Notes: generated by a model not told the origin, from the letters alone. DNA of 64,000 bases from Streptomyces sp. Go-475 (GCF_003330845.1 NZ_CP026121.1:7173501-7237500), one strand, 5' to 3'; numbered from the stretch's first letter, positions 8,124 to 17,750 are shown. Made by a program: numbers and translations.

Positions 8124-9725
8124 TCACTGGGGAGGGTTGCCGTGCTTGCGGTGCGGCAGGCCGGCGTCCTTGGCCCGCAGCATGGCGAGTGAGCGGATCA
8201 GCACCGCACGCGTGTCCCTGGGGTCGATGACGTCGTCGACGAGGCCCCGTTCCGCCGCGTAGTAGGGATGCACCAGCTCCCTGCGGTACTCCTCGATCTT
8301 CTGCGCCCGCATCGCCTCGGGGTCCTCGGCCGCGGCGATCTCCCTGCGGAAGACCACCCCCGCAGCCCCTTCGGCGCCCATCACCGCGATCTCGTTGTCC
8401 GGCCAGGCCAGTGCCACGTCCGCACCGATGGAGCGCGAGTCCATGACGATGTACGCGCCTCCGTACGCCTTGCGCAGGACCACCGACACCCGGGGGACCG
8501 TCGCGTTGCAGTACGCGTACAGCAACTTGGCGCCGTGGCGGATGATCCCGTTGTGTTCCTGGTCCACTCCGGGCAGGAATCCGGGTACGTCGACGAGGCT
8601 GACGAGCGGGATGTTGAAGGAGTCGCAGAACTGCACGAACCGCGCGCCCTTCTCGCTGGCCCTGATGTCCAGCACGCCGGCCAGGGCCGCGGGCTGGTTG
8701 GCGACGAAGCCGACGACCTGCCCGTCCAGCCGGGCCAGCGCGCAGACCAGGTTGGTCGCCCACGCGGCGTGGACCTCCATGAAGTCGCCGTCGTCGACGA
8801 GTTCCGCGATCACCGACCGGACGTCGTAGGAGCGGTTGCCGTCGGCGGGGACCAGGTCGGGCAGGGCGTCGCCGCGCCGGTCCGCGGGATCGTCGCTGTG
8901 CGCCGCCGGCGGGAGTTCACGGTTGTTGGACGGCAGCAAAGACAGCAGGTAGCGGACCTCCGCCAGGCAGGTCTCCTCGTCGTCGTAGACGAAGTGCGCG
9001 ACGCCGGAGGCCGTGCCGTGGGTGTCGGCGCCGCCGAGGCCGTCATGGGTGATCTCCTCGCCCGTGACCGCCTTCACCACGTCCGGGCCGGTGATGAACA
9101 TCTGCGAGGTCTCGCGGACCATGAACACGAAGTCCGTCAGGGCGGGACTGTAGGCGGCGCCGCCCGCGCACGGGCCGAGCATCACGCTGATCTGCGGGAT
9201 CACCCCGCTCGCCTGGGTGTTGCGCTGGAAGATGCCGCCGTAGCCGGCGAGGGCGGACACGCCCTCCTGGATGCGGGCGCCCGCGCCGTCGTTCAGCGAC
9301 ACCAGCGGGGCCCCGGCCGCGATGGCCATGTCCATGATCTTGTGGATCTTGGCGGCGTGCGCCTCGCCCAGCGCTCCGCCGAAGATGCGGAAGTCATGGG
9401 CGTACACGAAGACCGTCCGGCCCTCCACCGTGCCCCAACCGGTGACCACACCGTCCGTGTGCGGCCTCCTGTGCTCCAGCCCGAACCCGGTCGCCCGGTG
9501 CCGGCGCAGCGCCTCGATCTCGGTGAAGCTCCCCTTGTCGAGGAGCAGTTCGATGCGTTCCCGGACCGTCAGCTTGCCCTTCGCGTGCTGGCGTTGCGTC
9601 GCCTTCGGATCCGGGCCGCCGCGGATACGTTCCTTCAGTTCGGCCAGTTCACCGAACCGGTCGGGGCCCGGCGTCCCGGGTGCCTCGGCCCCGGGTGCCT
9701 CCGGCGACGATGTCCGACCTGGCAT
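8124..9725 (-). CDS. accB: acyl-CoA carboxylase beta subunit (carboxyltransferase)
   Basis: A 533-residue carboxyltransferase. Conserved segments include the N-terminal KERI..GGP..ATQRQHAKGKLTVRERI region, GLGGADTHGTASGVAHF, the oxyanion-hole glycines around MLGPCAGGAAYSPALTDF, and ALAGVLDIRASEKGARFVQF followed by LVDVPGFLPGVDQE. It transfers carboxyl from biotin to acetyl- or propionyl-CoA with the alpha subunit encoded at 15417-17189. The ATG at 9723-9725 was chosen because the preceding frame overlaps the carrier-like gene and lacks family similarity. Dedicated carboxylase genes are a feature of the jadomycin cluster. Acetyl- versus propionyl-CoA preference is not resolved. Confidence 0.92.
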   Translation of the reverse strand: MPGRTSSPEAPGAEAPGTPGPDRFGELAELKERIRGGPDPKATQRQHAKGKLTVRERIELLLDKGSFTEIEALRRHRATGFGLEHRRPHTDGVVTGWGTVEGRTVFVYAHDFRIFGGALGEAHAAKIHKIMDMAIAAGAPLVSLNDGAGARIQEGVSALAGYGGIFQRNTQASGVIPQISVMLGPCAGGAAYSPALTDFVFMVRETSQMFITGPDVVKAVTGEEITHDGLGGADTHGTASGVAHFVYDDEETCLAEVRYLLSLLPSNNRELPPAAHSDDPADRRGDALPDLVPADGNRSYDVRSVIAELVDDGDFMEVHAAWATNLVCALARLDGQVVGFVANQPAALAGVLDIRASEKGARFVQFCDSFNIPLVSLVDVPGFLPGVDQEHNGIIRHGAKLLYAYCNATVPRVSVVLRKAYGGAYIVMDSRSIGADVALAWPDNEIAVMGAEGAAGVVFRREIAAAEDPEAMRAQKIEEYRRELVHPYYAAERGLVDDVIDPRDTRAVLIRSLAMLRAKDAGLPHRKHGNPPQ

Positions 9726-10095
9726 GACGTTCCCCGTTCCTCTCGTGGCGTGTCTCTGTGTCCGTCCCGAAGCCCGGCGCCAGTCGCTCGGCCAGGGTCC
9801 GCGCCGAGTCGCCGGGCAGCAGCTCCACGGGGTGCGGGGTGACGCCCAGCGCCTGTTCCAGCCGACGTTTGAGCAGCAGCGCGGTGACCGGGTCCACCCC
9901 CTGGTGGCACAGCGGCCGGTCGGCGCTGAACCGGTGACCCGGCGGCACCCCCAGGAACTCCGCCAGCGCACGGCAGATGTGCTGCTCGATGACCCCGGCG
10001 CGGGCGTCCGGACGCACCGTCGGCAGCACCTCCGGCAGCCGCTGGAACCAATGGCGCACGGCGTGGGGTGAGGACTTGCGGCGGCTTGCCTCCAT
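9649..10095 (-). CDS. carrier-protein-like protein lacking the phosphopantetheine serine
   Basis: A 148-residue protein whose residues about 35-108 align by eye with a PKS acyl-carrier/PCP fold. After helix 1 comes LCHQGVDPVTALLLKRRLE, then a helix 3 region and LLPGDSARTLAERL. In true carriers the segment reads GxDSL. Here the codon at residue 69 is CCG (proline), so no 4'-phosphopantetheine can attach at the usual position. A good ribosome site (GAGGGAAGG) precedes the ATG. The last 25 codons overlap accB by 77 bp. It sits between the aromatase/cyclase and accB. A docking or scaffold role is a guess, and a decayed carrier is the alternative. Confidence 0.65.
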   Translation of the reverse strand: MEASRRKSSPHAVRHWFQRLPEVLPTVRPDARAGVIEQHICRALAEFLGVPPGHRFSADRPLCHQGVDPVTALLLKRRLEQALGVTPHPVELLPGDSARTLAERLAPGFGTDTETRHERNGERHARSDIVAGGTRGRGTRDAGPRPVR

Positions 10096-10133
10096 CGGCC
10101 CTTCCCTCTCGAACGGAAATCCTCCGGCCGGCG

Positions 10134-11069
10134 TCAGCGCCGGCTCTCCGCGTAGGCCTTCGCATGGCCGAGCGTGGCGCGGCTGTTGGTGCTGAGCGCG
10201 GCCTGCACGTACGCGCGTGCGTCCTCGACCGTCGCGCTCTCGCCCAGGACGGAGGCGATGTTGGCCGTGTTGAGGACGACGGTGTGCTGCGAGGAGGCGG
10301 CGACGCCGCCCTCGTTCTCCCGGAAGGTCCAGTAACCGGTGTGCAGGGTCATCAGCGCCGGAAGCGTGACCTGCTTGTACGCGATCTTCTGGACCGGCTG
10401 GCAGACCCGGTACGACTTGGTGGTGTGGGTGGAGCCGTCCTTGGCCCGGGTGTCCATCTCGAGGATCTGCAGCCCCGGCGACAGCTCCTGGAGGTGAACG
10501 CGGGCCACGTGCGGCAGGCGTTCCTCCCAGAGTCCGGCCTCGTTGACGAAGTCGTAGACGTCCTTCGCGGTGCCGTCGATCTGCACGGTGTCCTCGAAGG
10601 AGAACGTCACCGCCTCCGCGGCGTGCGCGGCCTCCACGTTCGTCCTGAGGGCGGCGAGCTCCGCGCGCGAGTTGCGGTCGACGGCCTCGTCGATCCAGGC
10701 CAGGGACTTCGGGTCGTCGTCGATCGCCCGGTAGTCGTGCAGCAGCCGGACGCGGGCCTGTGCGTCGGACAGCGGCTCGATGATCCAGGTGCCGCCCATG
10801 GCGGCGACCGGCGGGGCCGGCACCTCCTGGCGGAAGGTGATCCGCAGGGCTTCCGGGTCCAGCGTGCGGTGCGAGGTCCAGTTCTTCGCCGTGTCGTTGG
10901 CGGTGGCCCAGATGCGGATGCGTTCCTCGTCCGCGCCGCGCTCGACATGGTCGACGTGGATGGTGGGCGGGAAGATGCGGGGCCAGTTCTCCACCTCGGC
11001 GATCAGCCGGTAGACGGCGGTGGCCGGCGCAGCGATCGTGATCTCGTGCTCCACTTCGCGCACGGTCAT
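10134..11069 (-). CDS. two-domain aromatase/cyclase (JadD/LanL-like)
   Basis: A 311-residue protein with two START/Bet v1-like domains (about 1-150 and 155-311). Each begins with the same type of segment (EVEHEITIAAPATAVY and FEDTVQIDGTAKDVY). This didomain type aromatises the first ring of C9-reduced decaketides and occurs in actinorhodin- and angucycline-type pathways, matching the ketoreductase gene immediately downstream of the ACP. The start has AGGAGGA well placed. It follows the ketoreductase by 20 bp and precedes the carrier-like gene by 38 bp. Confidence 0.92.
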   Translation of the reverse strand: MTVREVEHEITIAAPATAVYRLIAEVENWPRIFPPTIHVDHVERGADEERIRIWATANDTAKNWTSHRTLDPEALRITFRQEVPAPPVAAMGGTWIIEPLSDAQARVRLLHDYRAIDDDPKSLAWIDEAVDRNSRAELAALRTNVEAAHAAEAVTFSFEDTVQIDGTAKDVYDFVNEAGLWEERLPHVARVHLQELSPGLQILEMDTRAKDGSTHTTKSYRVCQPVQKIAYKQVTLPALMTLHTGYWTFRENEGGVAASSQHTVVLNTANIASVLGESATVEDARAYVQAALSTNSRATLGHAKAYAESRR

Positions 11070-11089
11070 CTTCGGTCCTCCTGTCGGGA

Positions 11090-11875
11090 TCAGAAGTTGC
11101 CCAGCCCGCCGCAGACGTTCATGGCCTGGGCGGTGATGGAGGCGGCGGAGTCGGACGCGAGGTAGCCGACCAGGCCGGCGACCTCCTCCGGGGTGGAGTA
11201 ACGGCCGAGCGGGATCTTGGCCTGGAACTTCTCCAGGATCGCCTCCTCGGACGTGTCGTAGGCGGCCGCGTAGCCCTGCCGCACCCGCTGGGCCATGGGG
11301 GTCTCGACGTAGCCGGGGCAGACGGCGTTGACCGTGATGCCGGTGGGGGCGAGTTCGTTGCCGAGCGCCTTGGTGAAGCCCACCACACCGTGCTTGGAGG
11401 CGGAGTAGGGGGCGCCGAGCACCACGCCCTGCTTGCCCGCGGTGGAGGCGATGTTGATGATGCGTCCGCGCTTCTTCTCCCGCATGCCGCCCGTGGTCAG
11501 CACCTCACGGGTCAGGCGGAAGACGCTGTTGAGGTTGGTGTCCAGGACGTCGTACCAGAGTTCGTCGGCGATCTCGGCGGTGACGCCGCCACCGGACCGG
11601 CCCGCGTTGTTGACCAGGACGTCGATGGTGCCGAACGTTTCGACGGCCGCGTGCACGAAGGCCTTGACCTCGTCGCTCGAACGGACGTCCACCGCGGCGC
11701 CGGCGGCCTCGTGGCCCGCCTCCCGCAGTTCCTTGACGGTGTTCTCCACGTTCGACGCGTTGCGCGCGCCGATGAACACCCGGTGCCCCTGAGCGGCCAG
11801 GAGCCGGGCGATCGCGAGACCGATTCCGCTGGTGGCGCCCGTGATCAGGGCGACGCGCTTGTCCTGCTGCGACAT
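11090..11875 (-). CDS. polyketide C9 ketoreductase (ActIII type)
   Basis: A 261-residue SDR closely resembling ActIII/JadE ketoreductases: TGATSGIGLAIARLLA at the N terminus, NNAGRSGGG near 90, the catalytic Ser-Tyr-Lys as IASTAGKQG and YSASKHG, PGYVETPMA near 190, and the characteristic C-terminal VCGGLGNF. It reduces the C9 keto group of the nascent poly-beta-ketone before first-ring cyclisation. GAGAGG precedes the ATG. A 172-bp gap containing a 15-bp tandem repeat separates it from the ACP gene, which is unusually long for a PKS core. Confidence 0.95.
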   Translation of the reverse strand: MSQQDKRVALITGATSGIGLAIARLLAAQGHRVFIGARNASNVENTVKELREAGHEAAGAAVDVRSSDEVKAFVHAAVETFGTIDVLVNNAGRSGGGVTAEIADELWYDVLDTNLNSVFRLTREVLTTGGMREKKRGRIINIASTAGKQGVVLGAPYSASKHGVVGFTKALGNELAPTGITVNAVCPGYVETPMAQRVRQGYAAAYDTSEEAILEKFQAKIPLGRYSTPEEVAGLVGYLASDSAASITAQAMNVCGGLGNF

Positions 11876-11895
11876 GGTGTGCCTCTCCGCTGGTC

Positions 11896-12000
11896 GGTGT
11901 GACCGTGGTCGGTGGAGCTGTGTTCGGTGGAGCTGTGTTCGGTGGAGTCGTGGTCCGTGGGGCTGTGGTTTGTGAGGCTGTGGTCCGTGGGGCTGTGGGC
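11896..12000. repeat. 15-bp tandem repeat, seven copies, between ACP and ketoreductase genes
   Basis: On the plus strand the units are variants of GGTGGAGCTGTGTTC. Copies start at 11896, 11911, 11926, 11941, 11956, 11971 and 11986. The copies at 11911 and 11926 are identical, and the others differ by a few bases. The array lies wholly between the ACP stop (12048) and the ketoreductase start (11875). Read on the minus strand it would encode repeated Thr/Asp/His/Ser pentapeptides, but no start or ribosome site supports translation. Confidence 0.85.
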
Positions 12001-12047
12001 GGACACCGGGTGGGGCGGTGCACCGGTCCGGCCCGCCGCGGTGGCGG

Positions 12048-12314
12048 TCAGGCGGCCGCCGCGCGCAGCTGCGCGTTGACGGAGGAGAGCAGCGCGCGCG
12101 GCGTGTTCACGATGGCCAGCGCCTCCTCGTCGAGGCTGATGCCGTACTCGCGCTCGATGCGGCTGCCGGTCTCCAGCAGCGCCAGCGACTCGTAGCCCAG
12201 CGACTCGAACGGCACGTCGAGGATGTCGCCGTCGAGGTCCACGCTCTCGTCGGCGCCGGCGCCCTCGGTCAGGATCCGCCGCAGGTCGTCGAGGGTGAAT
12301 TCGGGGGTGGGCAT
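12048..12314 (-). CDS. type II PKS acyl carrier protein
   Basis: An 88-residue ACP. The phosphopantetheine site is LGYESLALLE with Ser43 (Glu replaces the usual Asp of DSL, as often in aromatic PKS carriers). The ATG at 12312-12314 has AGGAG upstream (CAGAAGGAGAACTGGC). It follows KS-beta by 94 bp. It carries the growing decaketide during extension by the KS-alpha/KS-beta pair. The extended upstream reading frame is not part of the protein because it runs antisense into unrelated sequence and lacks family similarity. Confidence 0.95.
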   Translation of the reverse strand: MPTPEFTLDDLRRILTEGAGADESVDLDGDILDVPFESLGYESLALLETGSRIEREYGISLDEEALAIVNTPRALLSSVNAQLRAAAA

Positions 12315-12408
12315 GCCAGTTCTCCTTCTGCGCCGGAACGACGCCTTGGGACAGGGGGCGCTCCCGCACGCGGTCCGTGTGCCCGCGCGGAACGCCGGTC
12401 GGAAACGG

Positions 12409-13623
12409 TCAGTCGGCGGCGCGCACGACGACGGCCGAGTTGAAGCCGCCGTGCCCGCGGGCGAGCACGAGCGCCGTGCGTACCGGGGCGGTACGGGGTC
12501 GGGGCCCGACCAGGTCGAGGGGGTATTCGGCGGAGAGCTCCACGTTGACCGTGGGCGGGATCCGGCCGTCCCGGATGGACAGCAGCGCGGCGGCGAGGTC
12601 GAGGGGGCCCGCACCCGAGTACAGGCGTCCGGTCATCGTCTTCGGGGCCGTCACCGGAACTCCCCGCGGCCCGAAGACCGCCGTGAGGGCCTCGGCCTCG
12701 ACGCGGTCCAGTTCGGGGACGGCCGCGGCGTCCGCGAAGACCACGTCGACCTCGCCCGGCTCGACGCCCGCGTCGGCCAGGGCCAGTTCGACGGCCTTGC
12801 GCAGCCCGGGTTCACGTCCGCTGCCGGGCCGTGGGTCGAACGTGGCGCCGTACCCGGCGATCTCGCCGTAGACACGGGCGTCGCGCGCCCGGGCCGACTC
12901 CCCGGACTCCAGGATCAGGATGGCGCCGCCCTCACCCGGCACATGCCCGGCGGCCTCGGCGTCGAAGGGCAGGTACGCGCTCGACGGCTCCTCGCCGCCG
13001 CTGATGCGGCCACTGGTGAGCTGGGCGACCCAGCCCCAGGGGCAGATCGAGGCGTCCACGGCACCGGAGACGATGAGATCGGTGCCCTTGCGGATCTGCC
13101 GCCGGGCCTGCGCCACGGCGTCCAGCCCGCCGGCCTGGTCGCTGACGACCACACCGCTGGGACCCTTCATGCCGTTGCGGATCGAGATCTGCCCGCTGTT
13201 GACGGCGTAGAACCAGGCGAACGACTGGTACGCGCTGACGTACTGGCCGCCCTGGCTCCACAGCTTCTGCAGTTCACCCTGGCCGAACTCGAATCCGCCC
13301 GACGAACTGGCCGTGACCACACCCATGTCGAACTCGGCGCGCTCCCCGGGGACGACGCCCGCGTCGGCCAGTGCCCAGTCGGCGGCGACGAGCGCGAGGC
13401 GGGTCATGTGGTCGGTCTGCGGAAGCAGCCGGCTGGGCAGCAGGTCCTCGGCGACGAAGCCGGGAACCTCGCCGGCCAGGGTCGCCGGGTAGGCGGACGG
13501 GTCGAACCGGGTGACGCGGCCGATGCCGTTCTTCCCCGTCAGGGTCGCCGCCCAGAAGTCCTTCGTGCCCAGCCCGTTGGGCGCGGCGACGCCCAGGCCG
13601 GTCACCACCACGGTCGCCGTCAT
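12409..13623 (-). CDS. ketosynthase beta subunit / chain length factor
   Basis: A 404-residue ketosynthase homologue in which the active-site cysteine is replaced by glutamine ([12 protein letters not shown], Gln163), the hallmark of the chain length factor. It forms a heterodimer with KS-alpha and sets chain length (decaketide expected for angucyclines). The start codon overlaps the KS-alpha stop by 4 bp (13620-13623), so the two are made in equal amounts by coupling. Residues [14 protein letters not shown] lie in the region that shapes the polyketide tunnel. Confidence 0.95.
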   Translation of the reverse strand: MTATVVVTGLGVAAPNGLGTKDFWAATLTGKNGIGRVTRFDPSAYPATLAGEVPGFVAEDLLPSRLLPQTDHMTRLALVAADWALADAGVVPGERAEFDMGVVTASSSGGFEFGQGELQKLWSQGGQYVSAYQSFAWFYAVNSGQISIRNGMKGPSGVVVSDQAGGLDAVAQARRQIRKGTDLIVSGAVDASICPWGWVAQLTSGRISGGEEPSSAYLPFDAEAAGHVPGEGGAILILESGESARARDARVYGEIAGYGATFDPRPGSGREPGLRKAVELALADAGVEPGEVDVVFADAAAVPELDRVEAEALTAVFGPRGVPVTAPKTMTGRLYSGAGPLDLAAALLSIRDGRIPPTVNVELSAEYPLDLVGPRPRTAPVRTALVLARGHGGFNSAVVVRAAD

Positions 13624-14891
13624 CCCCGGTTCCTCTCGGGTCGGGCCAGCACCATGGCGCTCTGGAACCCGCCGAAGCCGCTGCCGACGGTCAGGACGGT
13701 GTCGACGAGCTGCTCACGGGCGACCAGCGGGACGTAGTCCAGATCGCACTCCGGGTCCGGCGTGTGCAGGTTGGCCGTGGGCGGCACGACGTTGTACTCC
13801 ATGGCGAACGCCGACGCGGCGATCTCGATGGACCCGATCGCGCCGAGCGAGTGGCCGACCATCGACTTGATGGAGCTGACCGGCGTCCGGTACGCGTGGT
13901 CGCCCAGGCTGCGCTTGAAGGCCGCGGTCTCGTGGCGGTCGTTCTGCTTGGTGCCCGAGCCGTGGGCGTTGACGTAGTCGATGTCGGTGGGGTTCGTCCG
14001 CGCCTCGTCGAGGGCGACCCGGATGGCCTCGGCCATCTCCGCGCCGTCCGGCCGCAGACCGGTCATGTGGTACGCGTTGGAGCGCGTCGCGTAGCCGGCG
14101 ATCTCGGCGTACACGTGCGCGCCGCGCTTCCTGGCGCTGTGCAGCTCCTCCAGGACGAAGACGGCGGCGCCCTCACCGAGGACGAATCCGTTGCGGGTGT
14201 TGTCGAAGGGCCGGGAGGCGTGTTCGGGGTCGTCGTACCGGGGCGTGGTCGCCTTGATGGCGTCGAAGCACGCCATGGTGATCGGCGAGATCGGGGCGTC
14301 CGAGGAGCCGGCGACCATGACGTCGGCGGAGCCTTCGCGGATCAGCTCGACGGCGTGTCCGACGGAGTCGATCCCGGAGGTGCAGCCCGTGGAGACGACG
14401 GTGGAGGGGCCCTGCGCCCCCACCGTCCAGGCGACCTCGGCGGCGAAGGAGCTGGGGACCAGGTAGTTGTACAGGTGCGGCACCGCGTACCGGTGGTCGA
14501 CCAGGTGGAGCCGACCGCTGTCGCTGACGACGTTGTACTCCTGGTCGAGCCCCATGGTGGCGCCCACGGCGCTGCCGATGGTCACGCCGATCCGGTAGGG
14601 GTCGTACGCGTCCAGGTCGATGCCGCTGTCGGCGACCGCGCCCCGCGCCGCGACCACGGCGAACTGCGCGGCGCGGTCCATGCGCCGGACCTCCTGCGGG
14701 GTCAGGCCGTGGAACTCGGGGTCGAAGTCGATCTCCGCGGCGACCCGGGAGCGGAAGGGCGTGGGGTCGAAGAAGGTGATGCCGCGGGTCGCGGTACGGC
14801 CGTCGCTCAGCAGACTCCAGAAGTCCTTCGCCCCGACGCCACCCGGGGCGAGCACCTCTATACCGGTGATGACGACTCGCCGGCCGGTCAC
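13620..14891 (-). CDS. ketosynthase alpha subunit
   Basis: A 423-residue condensing enzyme with the catalytic Cys170 in [12 protein letters not shown], His310 in [13 protein letters not shown] and His347 in KSMVGHSLG. It performs decarboxylative condensation of malonyl units on the ACP. Its start overlaps the cyclase stop by 4 bp and its end overlaps the CLF start by 4 bp. Length and motifs are normal for the family, and no damage is visible. Confidence 0.97.
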   Translation of the reverse strand: MTGRRVVITGIEVLAPGGVGAKDFWSLLSDGRTATRGITFFDPTPFRSRVAAEIDFDPEFHGLTPQEVRRMDRAAQFAVVAARGAVADSGIDLDAYDPYRIGVTIGSAVGATMGLDQEYNVVSDSGRLHLVDHRYAVPHLYNYLVPSSFAAEVAWTVGAQGPSTVVSTGCTSGIDSVGHAVELIREGSADVMVAGSSDAPISPITMACFDAIKATTPRYDDPEHASRPFDNTRNGFVLGEGAAVFVLEELHSARKRGAHVYAEIAGYATRSNAYHMTGLRPDGAEMAEAIRVALDEARTNPTDIDYVNAHGSGTKQNDRHETAAFKRSLGDHAYRTPVSSIKSMVGHSLGAIGSIEIAASAFAMEYNVVPPTANLHTPDPECDLDYVPLVAREQLVDTVLTVGSGFGGFQSAMVLARPERNRG

Positions 14892-15217
14892 GCCGATGCC
14901 TCCCAGGTGTAGAAGCGGCTGGCCATCGCGTCGGCGGGTGAGCGCCAGGTCGCCGGGTCGTACGCCTCGATGTACGGCTTCAGGTCGTTGCTGATGCGGA
15001 TGAAGCGCGGGTCGTCCTTCGCCTCCTGGATCAGCTCACCACCGTTGTCCGTGTCGAAGTCCTGCAAATGGAAGTACAGGCCTCGGAACTGGAAGAGCTG
15101 CCGTCGCCGCGTTCCCATACGGTGCGGCATTTCCGTCCCGTCGAAATCGGCGAAGATCTTGGCGACGTCATCGCTGGATCCGGGATCCATCCGGGCCACG
15201 ATCAGCGTGCTGTGCAT
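14888..15217 (-). CDS. TcmI-family polyketide cyclase (JadI-like)
   Basis: A 109-residue ferredoxin-like cyclase. It begins [20 protein letters not shown] and has the family segments [23 protein letters not shown] and [22 protein letters not shown]. The ATG at 15215-15217 is chosen because GAGGAGAG lies seven bases upstream. The longer frame has no ribosome site and would run through the regulatory repeats. In angucycline pathways this cyclase closes the later rings. It opens the KS-alpha/KS-beta/ACP operon and is coupled to KS-alpha by a 4-bp overlap. Confidence 0.92.
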   Translation of the reverse strand: MHSTLIVARMDPGSSDDVAKIFADFDGTEMPHRMGTRRRQLFQFRGLYFHLQDFDTDNGGELIQEAKDDPRFIRISNDLKPYIEAYDPATWRSPADAMASRFYTWEASA

Positions 15218-15313
15218 GCGTATTCTCTCCTCACTGCCCCGTCGAAGAAAAAGACGGCCAATGGATTCGGATTCAGTATCCGGGGGGAACTCGCACGACT
15301 TCAACAGCCGCAG

Positions 15314-15341
15314 TGTCAGAGCATTGTCAGAACCTGTCAGA
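15314..15341. promoter_or_regulatory. three direct repeats of TGTCAGA upstream of the cyclase/KS operon
   Basis: Exact copies of TGTCAGA start at 15314, 15325 and 15335 (spacing 11 and 10 bp, about one helical turn), roughly 100 bp upstream of the cyclase start. Such heptamer arrays with 3-4 bp gaps are typical binding sites of OmpR- or SARP-type winged-helix activators. A related array lies upstream of accA. The divergent OmpR-type regulator at 17796 is the obvious candidate to bind both. Confidence 0.65.
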
Positions 15342-15416
15342 TTCTTCACGGGAATTCCGGGGGAGGGTCGGGGGCTGGATTCCCCAAGGACTTCGTCCCT
15401 TGATTCCCGCCGCCTG

Positions 15417-17189
15417 TCAGTCCTTGATCTCGCAGATCACCGCGCCCGAGGTCACCGACGCGCCGATCTCGGCGGACAGGGCCTTGATCGTGCCGGACTT
15501 GTGGGCGTTGAGGGGCTGTTCCATCTTCATGGCTTCCAGGACGACGACCAGGTCGCCTTCCTTGACTTCCTGGCCCTCCTCGACCGCGACCTTGACGATC
15601 GTGCCCTGCATGGGGGAGGCGAGGGTGTCGCCGGAGGCGACGGGGCCCGACTTCTTCGCCGCGCGGCGCTTCGGCTTGGCGCCCGCCGCCAGTCCCGTAC
15701 GGGCCAGGGACATGCCCAGCGAGGACGGCAGGGAGACCTCCAGCCGCTTGCCGCCGACCTCGACGACGACCGTCTCGCGGCCCGGCTCCTCGTCCGTCTC
15801 GGCGTCGGCCGGCGCGGCGAACGGCTTGATCTCGTTGACGAACTCCGTCTCGATCCACCGGGTGTGGACCGTGAACGGGTCGGACGAGCCGGTGAGCTCC
15901 GGCGCGAAGGCGGGGTCCTTCACCACCGCGCGGTGGAACGGGATGGCGGTGGCCATGCCCTCGACCTGGAACTCCTCCAGGGCCCGGGCGGCGCGCTCCA
16001 GGGCCTCCTTGCGGGTGCGGCCGGTGACGATCAGCTTGGCCAGCAGCGAGTCCCACGCCGGGCCGATCACGCTGCCGGACTCCACGCCCGCGTCCAGGCG
16101 CACGCCCGGGCCGGACGGCGGGGCGAACGTGGTGACCGTGCCGGGCGCCGGGAGGAAGTTGCGGCCCGGGTCCTCGCCGTTGATGCGGAACTCGAAGGAG
16201 TGACCGCGCAGGACCGGGTCGTCGTAGCCCAGTTCCTCGCCGTCGGCGATGCGGAACATCTCGCGCACCAGGTCGATGCCGGCGACCTCCTCGGTGACCG
16301 GGTGCTCCACCTGCAGGCGGGTGTTGACCTCCAGGAAGGAGATCGTGCCGTCGAGGCCGACGAGGAACTCGACCGTGCCGGCGCCGACGTAGCCGGCCTC
16401 CTTCAGGATGGCCTTCGACGCGCGGTACAGCTCGGCGACCTGCTGCTCGGACAGGAACGGCGCGGGGGCCTCCTCGACCAGCTTCTGGTGGCGGCGCTGC
16501 AGCGAGCAGTCACGGGTGGAGACGACCACGACGTTGCCGTGGGTGTCGGCCAGGCACTGCGTCTCCACGTGGCGCGGCTTGTCCAGGTAGCGCTCGACGA
16601 AGCACTCGCCCCGGCCGAACGCGGCGACGGCCTCACGGACCGCCGAGTCGTACAGCTCGGGGACTTCCTCGAGGGTGCGGGCGACCTTCAGGCCGCGGCC
16701 GCCGCCGCCGAAGGCGGCCTTGATGGCGATCGGCAGCCCGTGCTCCTCGGCGAAGGCGACGACCTCCTCCGCACCCGAGACCGGGTCGGGCGTGCCCGCC
16801 ACCAGCGGGGCGCCGGCGCGCTGCGCGATGTGCCGGGCGGCGACCTTGTCACCGAGGTCGCGGATCGCCTGCGGGGGCGGGCCGATCCAGATCAGGCCCG
16901 CGTCCAGGACCGCCTGGGCGAAGTCGGCGTTCTCGGAGAGGAAGCCGTAGCCGGGGTGGATCGCGTCCGCGCCCGACTCCCGCGCGGCCTTCAGCACCTT
17001 CTCGATGTCGAGGTAGCTGGTGCCCGGGGTGTCACCGCCCAGGGCGAACGCCTCATCCGCGGCGCGGACATGCGACGCGTCCCGGTCCGGGTCGGCGTAG
17101 ACGGCCACGCTCGCGATCCCGGCGTCCCGGCAGGCCCGGGCCACGCGGACAGCGATTTCGCCACGGTTGGCGATCAGCACCTTGCGCAC
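15417..17189 (-). CDS. accA: acyl-CoA carboxylase alpha subunit (biotin carboxylase plus BCCP)
   Basis: A 590-residue biotin-dependent carboxylase subunit, the usual length for Streptomyces AccA proteins. It starts [20 protein letters not shown], has the ATP-grasp glycine loop [11 protein letters not shown] (about 160-170) and the catalytic [14 protein letters not shown]. The C-terminal biotinyl domain carries EAMKME with the biotinylated Lys555. It acts with the beta and epsilon subunits at 7895-9725 to make malonyl-CoA. Its place next to the TcmI-type cyclase and divergent from the regulator corresponds to jadJ of the jadomycin cluster. It ends 199 bp before the cyclase start, and that gap holds the TGTCAGA repeats. 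Confidence 0.95.
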   Translation of the reverse strand: MRKVLIANRGEIAVRVARACRDAGIASVAVYADPDRDASHVRAADEAFALGGDTPGTSYLDIEKVLKAARESGADAIHPGYGFLSENADFAQAVLDAGLIWIGPPPQAIRDLGDKVAARHIAQRAGAPLVAGTPDPVSGAEEVVAFAEEHGLPIAIKAAFGGGGRGLKVARTLEEVPELYDSAVREAVAAFGRGECFVERYLDKPRHVETQCLADTHGNVVVVSTRDCSLQRRHQKLVEEAPAPFLSEQQVAELYRASKAILKEAGYVGAGTVEFLVGLDGTISFLEVNTRLQVEHPVTEEVAGIDLVREMFRIADGEELGYDDPVLRGHSFEFRINGEDPGRNFLPAPGTVTTFAPPSGPGVRLDAGVESGSVIGPAWDSLLAKLIVTGRTRKEALERAARALEEFQVEGMATAIPFHRAVVKDPAFAPELTGSSDPFTVHTRWIETEFVNEIKPFAAPADAETDEEPGRETVVVEVGGKRLEVSLPSSLGMSLARTGLAAGAKPKRRAAKKSGPVASGDTLASPMQGTIVKVAVEEGQEVKEGDLVVVLEAMKMEQPLNAHKSGTIKALSAEIGASVTSGAVICEIKD

Positions 17190-17352
17190 AACGGCTTTCT
17201 CCCGACTCGCTCGGCAACCTGGATTTCCGAGGCCTCGGATGCGACGCCCCGGCCCCGCCCATCAGCCTGCGCCGCCGGCCAACGCTCGTTCAACAAGGGC
17301 CGATTCAGACTTCTTCAGCTTTCCGCAGACGCGGTCAGGAACGCGAGAGGAG

Positions 17353-17381
17353 CCTCAGAAGAACGTCAGACGTGTGTCAAG
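17353..17381. promoter_or_regulatory. heptamer direct repeats upstream of accA
   Basis: Three heptamers occur at exactly 11-bp spacing on the plus strand: CCTCAGA (17353), CGTCAGA (17364) and TGTCAAG (17375). They are variants of the TGTCAGA triplet found upstream of the cyclase/KS operon and lie 164-192 bp upstream of the accA start. A regulator binding one face of the helix would contact all three. Confidence 0.55.
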
Positions 17382-17719
17382 TCGGCGAGATTGAGAGCTA
17401 CTTCTCACCACCACGCTGAGTGACCGCACCACCTCCTCCTTACGGTTCGTTTCCCCCACCCGAAGACCGCCTGCAATGCACAGTTAACGTACGTTCCGGG
17501 TGTCGCGCGGCACGCGATGCGGACCGCGACGTGCGTGCCCGAGACCCGCAGCAGTTCACGGCCGCGAACCCCCGGGAAGCGCAAAGACCCGGTAACCAAA
17601 CCGAAACGTCTCGTTCGATACCTGCTCTGATCACTTTCCGCTTACGCGTGCACACCTTGCGGGCATGTTGCATGGGTAAATGTCGGATATTCCACCCGTC
17701 TTACCCCTCGGTGTCCTCA

Positions 17720-17750
17720 TTGACAAACCGACGGGAATGCTTGTTACCGT
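17720..17750 (+). promoter_or_regulatory. probable promoter of the OmpR-type regulator gene
   Basis: A perfect -35 hexamer TTGACA stands at 17720-17725. Candidate -10 sequences are TTGTTA (17741-17746, spacer 15) or TACCGT (17745-17750, spacer 19), neither ideal. The regulator start is at 17796, leaving a short leader of about 40 bases with a GGAGG ribosome site at 17786-17790. Confidence 0.4.

Noticed and set aside
11845..12369. Minus-strand frame with Ser/Thr/Asp/His pentapeptide repeats
   Set aside because: It runs from inside the ACP gene in another frame through the 15-bp repeat. No start or ribosome site belongs to the repeat.
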